The position numbers and the translations under genes are program-made. A DNA stretch of 64,000 nt from Saururus chinensis. Lineage: Eukaryota > Streptophyta > Magnoliopsida > Piperales > Saururaceae. The notes under the pieces were generated by a model. It saw only the letters and a program-made list of their open reading frames with translations. It searched no databases and was not told the origin of the DNA. Numbering within the stretch: position 1 is the stretch's first letter; the number at the start of each line of letters is the position of its first letter. The DNA is taken from assembly GCA_035235625.1 (NCBI GenBank), contig CP141140.1, positions 40,729,351-40,793,350 of the forward strand, given 5' to 3'. This document shows, piece by piece, positions 1 through 13,231 of this stretch.

Positions 1-357
1 GGTTGTCGGATTTACATCTGGTGATCCATAATACTCATGAGCATTTAAACCCATGAGTATTATGGACCACCAGATGTAAATCTGACGGCCTATAGAGCCC
101 AAGCTCACTTAGGTGTATATGAGCTCGGGCTCATATAAACGGGACTCTAAAAGGAAAAAGTTAATATGAGCCCAGGCTCATATACGCCTACGTGAGCCCG
201 GGCTCTATGGGCCGTCGGATTTACATCTGGCGATCCATAATACTCATGAGCATTTAAACCCATGAGTATTATGGACTGCCAGATGTAAATCCGATGGCCT
301 ATAGAGCCCGGGCTCACTTAGGCGTATATGAGCTCGGGCTCATATAAACGGGACTCT
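1..357. repeat. Tandem array of nested palindromes (period about 209 bp)
   Basis: Two kinds of palindrome alternate. The first (5-86) has 35-bp arms around a 12-bp loop and recurs at 214-295 with a few changes. The second (87-213) pairs a GC-rich arm (GGCCTATAGAGCCC...) with its complement ending ...GGGCTCTATGGGCC, around a short A-rich centre. Its left half recurs at 296-350. The whole is about 1.7 copies of a 209-bp unit that is entirely self-complementary, and it starts before the window. This is seen directly. A MITE or foldback origin is inference; no target duplication is visible. Confidence 0.85.
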
Positions 358-655
358 TGATAAAATTATTTTTTTGAATACCAATATAAGTGCATGTGCA
401 GGATATATGCGTTGCACTCTATACATTTAGTGTATTACCGTATGTAAATTGAGGTTCAAGTTTAATAATTTTATGCAATTCATAAATTATAATTTAAGGC
501 ATATAAGAGTAAAATATAAGACTTTTATGGCAAAAATTTGTACCTCTTGCCAAATTTTAACAATTTATTATTGTTAAATTAATTTATTATACAATTAAAC
601 TATTTCCATGTTATTAGTTATAAAATTAACGAATAATAATTTTATAAAAAATTAT
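358..655. repeat. Direct repeat copy A upstream of the esterase gene
   Basis: An AT-rich stretch beginning TGATAAAATTATTTTTTTGA is closely matched, with scattered substitutions and one short indel, by the segment at 989-1281. Copy A directly follows the palindromic array. Copy B lies next to the promoter of the esterase gene. One is probably a segmental duplication of the other; which came first cannot be read from the window. Confidence 0.85.
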
Positions 656-988
656 TTTAATAGAAAATTTTATAATAGTTGGGTGGGTTCATATGACATA
701 AGAACATATCCCTTTGGCCTTTAGGTAGAGTCTTTCACAACTAATCATGATAACTTATAAGCTTATAATCTTTTAAACATTCTTAAAATATCATTTTTTC
801 ATTCTTTTAGCCTTAAGTAAGACATAAAAAAATATTTTTTATACTTAAGAATAAGCCTAAGAAATTTTTGCCCCTAGCCCGGCGTATTTAAGGTGTGCTT
901 GAAGTTTTTACGCAGGCCCACCACTAAGATTGGGTTACCCACTTTTTTATAGGCTAGGTTCTGCTGCCCATTAAAGTTTTACCCACCA
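656..988. other. AT-rich spacer between the two direct repeat copies
   Basis: No reading frame or known motif was recognised. The stretch is AT-rich apart from a GC-richer patch near 870-975 (GCCCCTAGCCCGGCG and a purine/pyrimidine mix). Confidence 0.5.
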
Positions 989-1281
989 TTGATAAAATTA
1001 TTTTTTTGAATACTAGTAGAAGTACATGTGGAGGATATATGCGTTGCACTCTATAGATTTAGTGTATTACCATATATAAATTAAGGTTCAAGTTTAATAA
1101 TTTTATGCAGTTCATAAATTATACTTTAGGCATAGTAAAAGTAAAATATAAGAATTTTATGGCAAAAATTTGTACCTCCTTTTATAGTGCCAAATTTCAA
1201 CAATTTATTATTGTTAAATTAATTTATTATACAATTAAACTATTTCCATGTTATTAGTTATAAAATTGACGAATAATAATT
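989..1281. repeat. Direct repeat copy B, promoter-proximal
   Basis: Second copy of the 358-655 segment. It ends just upstream of the presumed promoter and 5' leader of the esterase gene, so it may carry original upstream sequence of that gene. Confidence 0.85.
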
Positions 1282-1664
1282 AAATTGCCGAGAACATGCT
1301 GTAAATGGTCCAATTCAGCAACTTTTGAGTTCCCGAGACGCGGTTGCTTTTTCATGTAGCCGGTTGACTTTTACAGTAAAATCCAAACCCTGGTGGTTTC
1401 CGGGTCGGGTAAACCCAATCGCCCCATCCAAATCCAAATAAACCACCAACAACAGTCTTTCTCAGCCCAACTACCAAATCCCCTCCACGGGATTCTCATT
1501 CTTCCACCGCGATTTCCCCGGAAATCCCCACCCCAATTCGAACTGATTCCATACCTGCTCCGGTGGATCGACGAATTCCGTTGCATTGAATTCGCTTTCC
1601 GAATTTTGAGCGTTCTGGTGGGGGGCGGGATGCGAAGTCCGCGGGGGCGGCGGGCGGGGTTCAC
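1282..1664 (+). promoter_or_regulatory. Presumed core promoter and 5' leader of the esterase gene
   Basis: Base composition changes from AT-rich to GC-richer about here, as expected at a plant transcription start. A CCAAT-like string lies near 1310. No clear TATA box was recognised, so the start site is not fixed. The stretch 1600-1664 is strongly GC-rich and contains an upstream ATG (see separate entry). Confidence 0.4.
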
Positions 1665-1698
1665 ATGTTGCGGCGGTTCAGGTGGTTCGCCGGCCTGA
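1630..1698 (+). other. Upstream ORF overlapping the esterase start codon
   Basis: An ATG at 1630 with G at position -3 opens a 22-codon frame that ends in TGA at 1698, out of frame with and overlapping the main ATG at 1665, which has C at -3 and T at +4. If the leader includes 1630, ribosomes must leak past it to make the esterase. Presence of the ORF is seen; a regulatory effect is inference. Confidence 0.5.
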
Positions 1699-4600
1699 GG
1701 AGCGCCGCGCCGGCGAAGCGGCTGGTCCTCGATAAGCCCCCCCGCCGCCGGGCTCAGGTCGGCCCGGCCATGCTGGAGGCCGTCGAGGAGGTCGCCGTCT
1801 ACATCCACCGTTTCCACAATCTCGATCTCTTCCAGCAAGGGTGATTTTATTTTGTCTATTTGTGGTTGGTTAGCTCTGGATATGTTTCACCATTTCCGAG
1901 CATGCATGAAATGGCATTTCTGGAGTTAGTTGAAATGATCTTATTCGTTTGAGAATTTGACTCTGCAGATGGTATCAAATTAAGGTTAGTTTGAGGTGGG
2001 AGGACGATAGTTATGGATCTCCGGGAACTCCTGCGAGGGTCGTGCAGTACGAAAGTATGTTGGTCGTTTTTATACACTGATTAATTATGTAACATTATTT
2101 TTTGTGCCATTGCTAGATAAAGTGGTTCATTAGGGTTCTTATTGTTTTATATATATGCCATTGCTAAATAGATTGTTACCGAGGATTGGTGTGCAAAAAT
2201 GTGATTGGAACTAAGTTTAAAGATGTACAAGGACTTTTACTGAGGAACGCGTGCGTTCGGAAATTGAAGAGCCTCTGTACTCTGTTCTGAAAATGGAATA
2301 GGAAGTTGAATTAAGAAAGAGGTTGGGCCTGTAAACTGAGGGATTTTGATTCTCTGTTTAATTGTATCATATTCATATCACATTCTGCAGTAATTTTCTA
2401 TGAACCCAAAAGTAATATGAAAAAGTTAACATATGCCACGGTGCATATTTGAATGTGTTGAGGCTCATCGCGTTCCTTAAAGTGCCCATTATTTGAAGGC
2501 CATGTGGGTTATACAAGCATGCCTGTCCCCTGTAATTCACCACGTGATGGAAATTGGGTGGCCCAAAATGCACTGGCACACGTGGTTTCGCATGCACTGG
2601 GTGCATATTAATGGGATCCAAAGTAACATGTCCTCAAGACAAGCGAGACAACAACTTTTACCTTGTGTTGAAATGTTAAGCTAAATCTTTTAAGGAAAAA
2701 TAAAGAATGAAACCATCATAGAGCAGATAAATGTACTCTATGTGTCTCATTCTTTTTATATAATGCGTACACAGAAGTATATATGTATTTAGGACTATCT
2801 CATTTTCCCACACTAGACAACCATTGATAATTAATATAATAATAATTACACTAACATTTATTATTATTATTATTATTACTACTACTACTGTTATTATGTT
2901 TGCCAACCATTGGTAACAAAAAAATCCAAGGATGGAAATCTGTGATTACTTTTTTAGGTGATGTTGACAAAATGGGTGATATAGGCGTGGGAGAGGAGAA
3001 AATCCTCAACATCACTGTAGTTAACTTTTATGTCCAGCGGTAGCACAAGGCAAAGCCCACAGGACAGCATTATGATGAATACATCAGGGTTTTAAATCAT
3101 GCTTCTGCAGTACTTTTATAAATCCGCTTGCCCGTGAGGCAAGAGCCTTTTTTAATTAGTAGTTTGTAACTTTCTTTTCTTGGCTGGTGGCACATACAAT
3201 AATTTTATTCTAGTATTGTACAAGTTACAAATGAGAACATAAATTTTGAATTTTTTTGGGTAAATAGTTTTGAAGAACAATTTAAGATTATGAATAATGA
3301 CAAGTTTAATCATATTAAAGTTGTACTGAGATTGAAATTGTCAATTATTTTGTTTGGTCGTGCAGCTCCAGATTTAGGCGCTGATGACGTTGTTGGAGTG
3401 TGGAAGATTGATGATGTTGATCATAGTTTTAGTACACATCCTTTTAAGATCAAATATGCGAGGCAAGATGTTCTTCTGGCTGTGATGATTTCTTTCAATC
3501 TTGCTTTTGGAAAAGAAGAGGTATCTCTCTCTCTCTCTCTGAAAACATTTCTCTTTCAGCTTGATATTTGGTTTTTATAGAGTTTACTTTTTTCTTTTGG
3601 ATTTTCAGATTCTACCTACAGCTGCTGTAATCTTAAAGTTTGAGCTCCTGTACTCCCCAATCCTAGAAAATGGGTGAGTTGGAAGGTGGAACCCTTGGCT
3701 CTTAGCAATTTGACTGTCCTTCAATTTTTTTTTAAAAATAACACACAGACATATACACAATTTTATCAATCTTTTTAAGCAAGTCTAAAGCTAGTTTTTT
3801 CAGGCTTGATTTGCAGGCATCATTGGAAGCATTTCCTGCCTCTGTGCATGAATTTAGGGTCCCTTCTAAAGCTCTCCTGGGCCTCCACTCCTATTGTCCT
3901 GTCTATTTTGATGCTTTTCATGCAGTACTTATTGATCTTAGCATACACACTGTTCTTCTGAAATCTGGAACATACACTCCTCCTGAGAAGGTATCCAGGT
4001 TTGTGATGATACCTTTAATTTTGATGAGAATCTGGCTAGCTTGATAATACACAATCAACTGCTTTTGAGATTGTGTTTTCTGTTTCGGATTTTGTCACAA
4101 CAAGGCTATAAATGAATTAACTTTGATGATTTCAGCGATATTGTAGATGGAGATGAAGCTTCTGTTGGAGCTCATGGTGAGGACAAGCAAGTACGTATCT
4201 GCATGCATTTCTGTTCAAAATTTGCTGCAATGTATTTACTATTTGATCAGTTATATAGTTATATTGTTAGTGCCACTTGTCTTTTAAATTGAAGTACTAT
4301 GTTATAAGGTCACCGTTCTTTCCTTGTCCCATACACGTCTTAAAGAAGGTAAAGTCATAAATTTGTAACAGTTAAAGAAGACTATTTTAAAGTACCTAAA
4401 AGCTTCCAAGCATGTTATGAAACTTATCAGTGTTAATGGTTATGGATACAAATGGAAGGAAACTTCCAGATGCTAAAATGTAACTCAACATATGTTGTGA
4501 ATTTCTTATGAAGGTCAATATTTACTGCTACATTTGGATAATAAACTATTGGGCTAATCTTTTGTATAGTGCATCAGAATGGAGTGTTTTTTTAATGTCA

Positions 4601-7600
4601 AGGATACTCCAAATCATGGATAAGCAATACATGCCTTAGTATAGATTTTTTAGTTAGCTTGTCATTGATGATTATAGGAATTTGGATAGATAGCACAAAT
4701 TTGTTTTTGATCAGTCTTCTGTGTGCACTTATTTTTTTGTGTGTGTGTTCAAACTTCATTCTAGTAACTTGCTTTGGAGAATGGTTTCTTATGCATTTGC
4801 TGACTTCATTTATTTTTTAGATAGCAGGTGAAGGCCTTGATGCTGGTTCAAAAGCGATTGCACTTGTTAAATCACTGTCATTTGCACGTGAATATCTTGT
4901 TGGAGATCTGCAAAAGCTTAGCAAAGCAATTGATCAACCACTTGATGATTTGTTAGAGACAGATTTCAGTCCTGATTTGACAGGTTCCTTTTATTTGCCA
5001 TCAGAAGTTAGTAGTTCTGCACCTGAAGCTTCTGGAGCAATGGAAGAAGTGAGTAACTCGGGCAAGGAGGTAAGCGTCAAAATTAGAATCGTGTTTTGTC
5101 TGACAAATATCGCAGTAGCTCCACCACAATCATTGGTTTATTAGTATTTTGTGTTGCATTGGGCAGAGAGCCATTGGTGTTCTTCAGTTTGTGTCCGAAG
5201 AGAAGCTTCAGCATTTCTCAATGCAAGAATTATTGAACTATTTTCATTCACTAGGAAACCAACTGTTATTTATATGGAATGTATTTCTGAAATTTCATAG
5301 GTGTGCTCCTCCCTCCCTCCTCTTTTATTTTGTGTGTGTTTGATATTGGTGTTATGGTGTTAAAATTGGTAAATAATGTCTTGCATTTGAATTCTTTAGG
5401 AATGCTAGTTTTTCTGACGAAATGGTAGGAACTACAAAAAATATCATTCATCAAATAAATATGAGGTTTCAATGCTTATTTGAGCAATAATTGTTGAAAT
5501 ATGAAATGCTTCTTTTTCTATAGGACTCACAGAATTAGGATACTGGAATATCTTCGTAATGTTTGGGCAAACGACAGGAGAGCAGAGTGGTCAATATGGA
5601 TGGTTCATTCTAAGATCGAGATGCCAACCCGCTACTTGAGATGTGGAATTGATGAGTCAACCCATCATAGTTTAAAGGGAAGGACTCCAATTATCCGGAG
5701 GTCCGGTGAGGATGTAAGTTTCCAACTTGAATCTTTTTTATAGCATGTTCCAGAAGGCCATGTTCTTGCTAGTCTTTTGCACTGCGAAACTAATATGATG
5801 CTATGAAATATGAGAAAGAGTTCCAGAAAATTTGAGGTGTCTTTTCTTGCAGCTAAAAAGCCGATAAGAGTTAAGAACATGTACAGCCTTTTAAAAAAAA
5901 ACAGATGGATTATCTCTTTTAAAGATTGGTTAGTAGTTTTTACAAATGAGAAATGTCTTATTTCCTTTTTAAGTTTGGTTGAATTGATCTCTTTGAGAAA
6001 TGTATTTTCAGTGAGAATTGATGTTTTGGAACTCATTTTGTAGTTTTTATGGTTTGTAAATACTAATGCTTAGTGGTAGCGGTTTTGTGCATGCATATGG
6101 ACCTGAAGCTGCGTACTAAGAATCATTGCATAAGTGTGTCCATTTAGTTGATAATGGTCCTGACATACATATATTGATAGCTGTACTATTGACTGTCTCT
6201 ATGAATGTAAATAGATGGTCATTAAAGTTATACCACTACAGAAGGAAATAAAACCTGCTTTGCAAGCGGAATGACAGCCCAACTTTCTAATGTTTCATGT
6301 GTTTTATGTTTCTGAACAAGTTGGTCTCTCATGTGACAGCGTTCATCTAAATATATTTGCATCTTTACACATATATCTTGTTCTTAGGTTGTATTCCTGT
6401 TTTATTCTCTATTTTTCTTCATGTAGATGTTTCCCATTCTAACAACTACGTTATGGATATATTGCATCAGAGTGGTATCCTCATGGCTTATCATGTGACT
6501 GCTGCTGCTAGATGAACTATTAGTATCCGAGTGCTCTTGGTGTGCAAACAGTAGTTTTTAGGTTTAATTTTTATATGGTGTATTTTTTCCTAGTTTTTAT
6601 GTAAAAAAGCCCTTTAATATTTAACTGTGTGTAGATAGGCTAGTGTATCTTTTCCAAATTTAGATATGCATATTTCCATTATAAAACCTTATGAGAACAG
6701 TCTATACTAACTTCTCTGCAGCCAATGCAATCTTCAATTACACGAGCAGAGCTTCATCGAAGAAGCATTGCACAAATGAAGGTAAATAAATGCTTTATAA
6801 GTTTCCTTTTCATCAATTGAACTATGCTCAACTACTGTAAAGAAAAATTACGTGTTTTCAGATTAACAGTAGGTCAATTCAAGATTTGCACATTTTTGGT
6901 AACCCGTTGCATATTCCGGTTGTTCTTGTGGAATGGCATGTTCTGAATGTTCCATTACATGCAAAGGATAAAAATTTGGTAATAGACCTACAAAATCACA
7001 AAGAAGTCTCCAGCACTCATGAGGAATCTGGAGCTAAACTTGCATCGAAGTCATTTGGTAGTGGTCTTCCCAGGAGTAATCGTGTTTTGAAGGTTGTTGT
7101 CCTTGTACATGGATTTCAGGTTAGTACTGTTCAAAATGGAATGGTCAGTTGGCCTTTTCTAAATGGTGTTTACTATTCATGTTACACATGTAATATTTAT
7201 TTATTTGAATATTCAACTCTTCTAAGCTCTTTTTCCTTTTAATTTGATAAAAAAGGCATTTTCCCAAACTGTTTTTTTAATAGTGATATACTGCTGAAAA
7301 GTTCAATGTTTTTTCATATTTGTTAGGTTATCTCTAGTAACGATAAAGCAAAGCTATTCATCTGTTAGCAGTTTTTCCTCTTCTAATCTATCTTTCTATG
7401 AGTATCAGTATTCAATATTTAACACAAATGGTATCAAAGCCACAAAAGCAATGTTTTAAGAGATTCTTATGCATTAGGTTTATGTACAATTGAAGAAAGG
7501 GTTCATTTAATATGCTAACAATTTGGTTTTTTATAATGATCTGAACCTTGTTTTGTCATGCGACCACAAGAAATAAACTTGCCTTATTGCTCATAATTAT

Positions 7601-10092
7601 TTGATCTTACAATAATGTTATCATGAGATGATAGGGCTTGAGATAACTAGAAACATTGATTATGAAAAATAGAAATTATTGCCAGTTTTGGTAAATTTAG
7701 GAAATTTGTAACCAGATATTTGTGCTGTAATTTGTTTCTCAAGATGTTCTAGGGAACCCATTAATGACTCTAGTTTCCGATGTCTTATAATTTTTAATAT
7801 TTAAATGGAATTCTCAATTAGTAGCCATAGCAGCTCTGTTTTAAGATGTTTTTGCGCAAAATGCAGTCTTTTCTTCCTTCAATTTAATGTATTTTGCTGT
7901 TTGTGGTAACTTTTGAGGTGTAGAACTATAGTAATTGCTTTTTAATTTGTGCTGCAATTTACTTCATTAGCTTGACTAACTGCATCAAACCTAGGGACAT
8001 CATCTGGATCTAAGGCTTGTAAGGAATCAATGGCTTCTAATAGATCCTAGAGTTGAGTGTCTCATGTCAGAGTCCAACGAAGATAAGACATCTGGAGATT
8101 TCAGAGAAATGGGCAAACGGTTAGCTGAAGAAGTAGTCTCTTTTTTGAAGAAAAAAATGGATAAAGCATCAAGATTTGGAGGATACAGAGACATCAAAAT
8201 TAGTTTTGTTGGTCATTCCATAGGAAATATAATTATAAGAAGTGCTTTAACTGGTATGTTTTTATTCCCTAGCCACTTTGCTTTTCTCTGTTGCATGTTT
8301 TCTACTTGTCTTACATGATTATTATCATAATAGAATATAAATGTTTGTCTCAGATAAGGTGATGGAGCCTTTCTTAAGATACCTTCATACATACATGTCT
8401 GTATCGGGTCCACACCTGGGGTACTTGTATAGTGCGAATTCTCTGTTCAACTCCGGACTGTGGCTGCTTAAAAAGCTCAAGGGCGCTCAGTGCATTCACC
8501 AGCTAACTTTCACTGATGACCCAGACCTTGAGAATACATTCTTCTACAATCTAAGCAAGGTAGGACCCAATATGTGGTTTGTGGTATTTCTATATATAGG
8601 GCTTCTAATATTATAAATATTATTTCCAATTAAAATATGCTTGAAGCTTAACAGGTCTCAAAAAATAACATTTCCCTGTTTCTTTTATCCTATTTTCCCA
8701 AAATCTATCATTTATTCTTGATAAGCATGTGCATAACACAGCATCAAACAAAAGATTTTAGTGAAGTGTTTCCTGTAATCTTGCAGATTAAAGAAAACTA
8801 AATAGAAGACCTCAGTTATATGGTTCACATCCTTTAATATCTTCAATTTGTCATATGGACTTAATTGTTTACACTGCTTTAATTCTTGCAGCAAAAGACA
8901 TTGGAATATTTCAAGAACATAATCCTGTTATCCTCTCCACAGGTATCCTGCTTGTTGCTCTTGTTAATGTTTTGCATACTGGAGGCAAACTCAAATTTCG
9001 TGTGTTCAATTGCTGAAAATTTTATTATGTCACTCACTGATATTAGTGATGGTTGTTATTAGTTGTTATTTTACCATGAGTTTGCCTCTCCTAGGGATTA
9101 TTAATTATAAAACTTCAGTATAAATGGAACATCCGTATCTTAATTTCTATGTTAATTTTCAATGTAGAGAATTGCTATTGCAGTAGCCTCTGTGACCGAA
9201 AATTGTTGAATAGCACACATGTTGGTCCGACTGGTAATAACATGAGTGCAATTGACTGCATCTACAGCATGTAACATGGTCAAAGATGGACCAATGAGCA
9301 TGCTCTTTTATGGTTTTCAGTCACAGATGCTAGTCCAATCCTAGAGGTTAGTACTGACACAGTTGGTGTAACACTGATTAAGTTGCCTCGGGTCATGGTT
9401 AACTGTAACAAATGAATGATCATTTACCTATCTGTTGGGTTAGCCAGATAGATTTTGTGTTCTATTATCAGTATTATGCTGGTTGGTTTCGAGTTTATAG
9501 TGTTGTGTTCTTAGTGCTGTCATACGTTTAATGTTATCTAATGAAAGTCCTGGGTTTGCCAAAACAATAAATGACTATTTGGTTGGGTATCTGAAAGCAG
9601 AAATCAGAGTTTAACTGGGATGTCAACCTGCAAAATTAGTATTTAGCAAGTATGTTTAATTGTGTTGATCAAACTGGTGGGACTGTATTTCAGATTAATC
9701 AATTCAGGGAGAAATGTAAATGTACAAATGAGTCACGTCCTATCTATGGCTTCTTATCCTATGACAATAGGATTAATATACCTCCTGTACATTTATTTCA
9801 GGATGGTTATGTTCCATATCACTCTGCACGGATTGAATTATGCCAGGCAGCATCTTTTGACTACTCCAAGAGAGGACAAGTGTTTATGGATATGTTAAAC
9901 AACTGCTTAGATCAGATTCGTGCTCCTTCATTTGATCAGCGTACTTTTATGCGCTGTGATGTCAATTTTGATACATCATCACAAGGGCGAAGCTTGAATA
10001 CATTTATTGGACGGGCTGCACATATTGAGTTTTTGGAGACTGATATCTTTGCAAGGTTTGTGATGTGGTCCTTCCCTGAACTCTTTCTTTGA
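1665..10092 (+). CDS. FAM135-type putative serine esterase (DUF3657 + DUF676), 15 exons, 809 aa
   Basis: Exons: 1665-1840, 1969-2054, 3366-3520, 3609-3673, 3804-3998, 4136-4190, 4821-5069, 5167-5300, 5524-5713, 6722-6781, 6862-7119, 7995-8253, 8354-8559, 8892-8942, 9802-10092. All introns are GT-AG and the frame stays open, giving 809 residues, close to the roughly 800 usual for plant members (Arabidopsis ZW18/At1g58350 group). The start MLRRFRWFAGL matches the family. The N-terminal half carries the FAM135 domain (WKIDDVDHSFS, about 95-105; LLGLHSYCPVYFDAFHAVL). The C-terminal third is an alpha/beta hydrolase: oxyanion-type HGFQG (538-542), nucleophile elbow GHSIGN with Ser616, likely acid Asp714 in SPQDGYVP, and likely base His787 in GRAAHIEF. 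The triad assignment follows family knowledge; the substrate is unknown. No signal peptide or membrane segment is evident. No frameshift or missing exon was found, so the gene looks functional. It is the only intact gene here, and a satellite begins about 5 kb downstream. Confidence 0.95.
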
Positions 10093-10387
10093 TATACTTT
10101 GCCTGTTTGGTCAACACTGTAAATGTATCATTTCTTAGTCATTTACATGGAAATATAAACTTCCTGGAGGATGGTTGAAGGCAAAGCAGTAGTTTCGATC
10201 ATCTGTTGGGGAAAATTTGTTTCTTGGGCTGTGAGCATTGTAAAATTATGTGATTAGGTAGACAGGAAATTTCATAACTGAAATTAATTAATTTCTTCGT
10301 TTTTGGTAGTTTGTGCATTTCAATTAAACTGTAACTCCTTAGACAATGAGCTTGAATTGTACATGGGAAATCCAATGAAAATTTGAA

Positions 10388-10393
10388 AATAAA
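10388..10393 (+). terminator. Candidate polyadenylation signal AATAAA
   Basis: An AATAAA hexamer lies about 300 bp past the esterase stop, a plausible 3'UTR length. Plant signals are loose, so this is only a candidate. Confidence 0.3.
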
Positions 10394-11097
10394 TGGTTAG
10401 AACTTCTATTAGCACAACGTTGTATTTGTTACTCTCTCTCTCTCTCCCCCATCTTTTTTTCTCTTAATTCTTTTGAATTAACTGTATACTCTTTTGGAAG
10501 GTAAAACTGAGAACCATATTAGCAGGTTTTTTTACTTCGTGGCTTTCAGTAGTCCGTACTTGTCAGCAACACTGACTGACTTGTAGGCTATAGTTGAAAA
10601 TGAAAGTTTGGGGAACAAACATGTGCAACTATTTAGTATTCGAACTTTGTATACAGTGTTATTTAGTGCAGATTCTTACTTTATTTGTCCAGAAGTATTT
10701 TATTATTGATGATTTGATTTAGTAAAAGACATGATATGCATTTTGATAGACAGTGAGAAATTGATGGATCAGGTGCTTTTTCTTAGGTTAGCAAACTACT
10801 TCAGTAATTGGATACCTTTTAGTTAAGATGACAGTAGCACTGCCTTGAAAGCTTTGGATTTATTTTCTTTAAGAAACTGAAGTAGTTAATAGTTTCTCAT
10901 CGGTTTTGTATTACGTTTCAGACCTAGCCCTTTTGTACTGTCTAGCCCAATGTATCATCTGACTGCTGCGTAGACCTTAAACATAAACGTTATGGCCTAC
11001 AACAAGCATTCTATCTTTGTTACCTCGAAACTGTCATCTTTCTTCAATACTGAGCATACAACTTTTGTCAATAATGGTAACTCATTTCTCTTGTTGG

Positions 11098-11168
11098 GTC
11101 TGTTGAGTTGGTATTAGAGACTTATTTAAAGCGGTCTGTTGAGTTGGTATTAGAGGCTTATTTAAAGC
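11098..11168. repeat. 36-bp tandem duplication
   Basis: The unit GGTCTGTTGAGTTGGTATTA plus the next 16 bases occurs twice head to tail with one or two differences. It contains TTGGTATTAGAG, which resembles a decayed retrotransposon tRNA-Met primer site, but no LTR is recognisable beside it. Confidence 0.7.
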
Positions 11169-12828
11169 ATTGTAGATCCAAGTCGGGATGCCACCGTGTC
11201 ATGTTTTTCCAAACTTTCCCTTGATAGTATTTAAAAAATGGTAAATCTGAATTTGACCTGAATAGATATTCAGGTTGAATTTGGAGACCTAAACCTAACT
11301 AGAGTTAGGTTAGATGGGGTTTTACTATATCCTGACCCGAGTGGCATCTTTAGACCTAAGCCTTAATGTGTTCTTGGGGAACAAAGTTGTCATCCTGGAA
11401 AAAGATGTCATTTTTGTTGATCCCTCTAGGAATTTGCAAATGTTTTATCTTTAGATGGGGGAATATTGCCTAGACCGGTAAAGGGGTTGTTTGTACAGCG
11501 GCAAGTGGGAACTGGAGAGGGAAGGGTAGCGATGATTTACAGATAATATTGCGTATTATATGTAAATGCCGTCATTTCCATACCAGAACAGCTATTTTAA
11601 AGATTCTATGAGTTCAATTTACTTTATTTTGGGCCCAATATATCGAACATGAATCAGACCAACTTTCTTTTAGGGTAAACTCTAATTGAGAAAATTATTA
11701 AAATAATAGTTATCAAAAGCGTGGAGAGAAGATTTTAATTGTCTTGTTCTAACACCAGTTGATATGCCACGTAGGCATATTGGGTGCATAGTTTATTTTG
11801 GTAAAATATATGCAGTGACGTAATTAAAATTCGTCACAATTTACATAGACTAGGATGGTTTTATCACTAGATTTAATATTAAACAAAAAAATTAGTAAAT
11901 TTTGTCACTTCAAACTTTGTGAAAATAGCAACGCAAGGGCCCCAACTTGCCACGGTTGGGCCTGATGTCAAAACATTAATTGATAATTAACAAATTTTCT
12001 CTCCGTTTTGATAGTTTTTTATTCTATAAATTTTCTTTATTTTAATTCTGTAACTTCGCTTCATTTAATTGTAAATTTATTTTGAGTTTCTCACAACACA
12101 AGAAACTTGGATAACTATAATTTCTTTATATCAAGAAGGAAAATTATATTTTGTACAATTTTTTTTAATTATATTTCAAATGCATTGGGTGTATGATATT
12201 TAATTTGTTGTATTGAAGGGATTTTAGGTCCAAGGGAGAACACCTAATTCTAGTTAATGATTCTTGCAATCACCACCTTAATGATATACGGCTATTGTAA
12301 AAGAATATCTAATTGCATTCTTTCCATTATTGATGTTAAGTACTCTTTCAATGTGTTTTATTGTAACTTTTGCCAACTCTTAAAACTTAATTATATAATT
12401 TTTAATAAGTTTTTATTGGTACCCCATGTATAAAGGGTATTGATAACCCTATACCATAATCTATCCAACAAAATTCTACAGTGGGTCTTAATTGGTGAGA
12501 GAAATGTGGGCCTCACATGATAATAGGGGGGTCCATTTTTCTCTATCTAATCAAAATTAAGTGTAAGGTTTCATTAGACAGATTTTAATATAAGAAATTC
12601 ATTATCCTCTATAATAAAGATGATGTGTCGAGATGGTCTCTAGCCTCTAATAGGCCAATCCAATGTCCTTTTCCATTGCACATAAATTTTGGCCACGATA
12701 GATAGGGTTGACAAGAAGTGTGGCCCTAGAATGGATGGTTAAGCAAAACATTTTCTTTTTGGTTTTTGATACCAACAAAGTAAAAGTTAACTTATAGACT
12801 AGTGGAGGATATGGACTATAAGGGGATG

Positions 12829-12905
12829 TTTGACAACCACTTTGTTTCTAAAGCAAAGTGGCATTGGTTCTAAAGGAGAACCTTTTGGGGTCAAAGTGGT
12901 TGCAC
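12829..12905. repeat. Compact cluster of nested hairpins
   Basis: CCACTTTG...CAAAGTGG forms one hairpin (about 12,838-12,862) and GGTTCT...GGAGAACC a second (about 12,875). An outer pair, CAACCACTTTG and CAAAGTGGTTG, encloses both. It may be the remains of a small foldback element; no target duplication was identified. Confidence 0.55.
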
Positions 12906-13208
12906 AAGAACCCCATACATCATCACTCTATAAAATATAGATCATGCATACAATGGAATAAAATGGCACTCTGAAAACCTAATTTATTAGCTTCATCAAT
13001 TAAATGAACCTATCACGGAGAGGACCCCAATAGACTGCTCAACTAATACATGCGAGCATAAGTAACAGTTGAAAGGGTCACCTCTTGGCCCCATGACATC
13101 TTATGTGTGGAAGAGTTTTTCATGCTTTACTTCGACAATGAGCCTAGTGTAAGGCACACATGAGAACCATTGATAATTCAAATTGACTATGCACACACTA
13201 GCATAAGT

Positions 13209-13231
13209 TAGCATAAGTGACACTTACGCTA
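13209..13231. repeat. Short hairpin TAGCATAAGTG / CACTTACGCTA
   Basis: Near-perfect 11-bp arms are separated by one base. Related strings (TAGCATAAG before, TTAGCGTG after) extend the symmetry. No promoter or gene is attached to it. Confidence 0.5.

Noticed and set aside
1371-1838. Minus-strand open frame across the first exon
   Set aside because: Antisense shadow of the GC-rich exon 1 and leader; the plus strand matches the FAM135 family.
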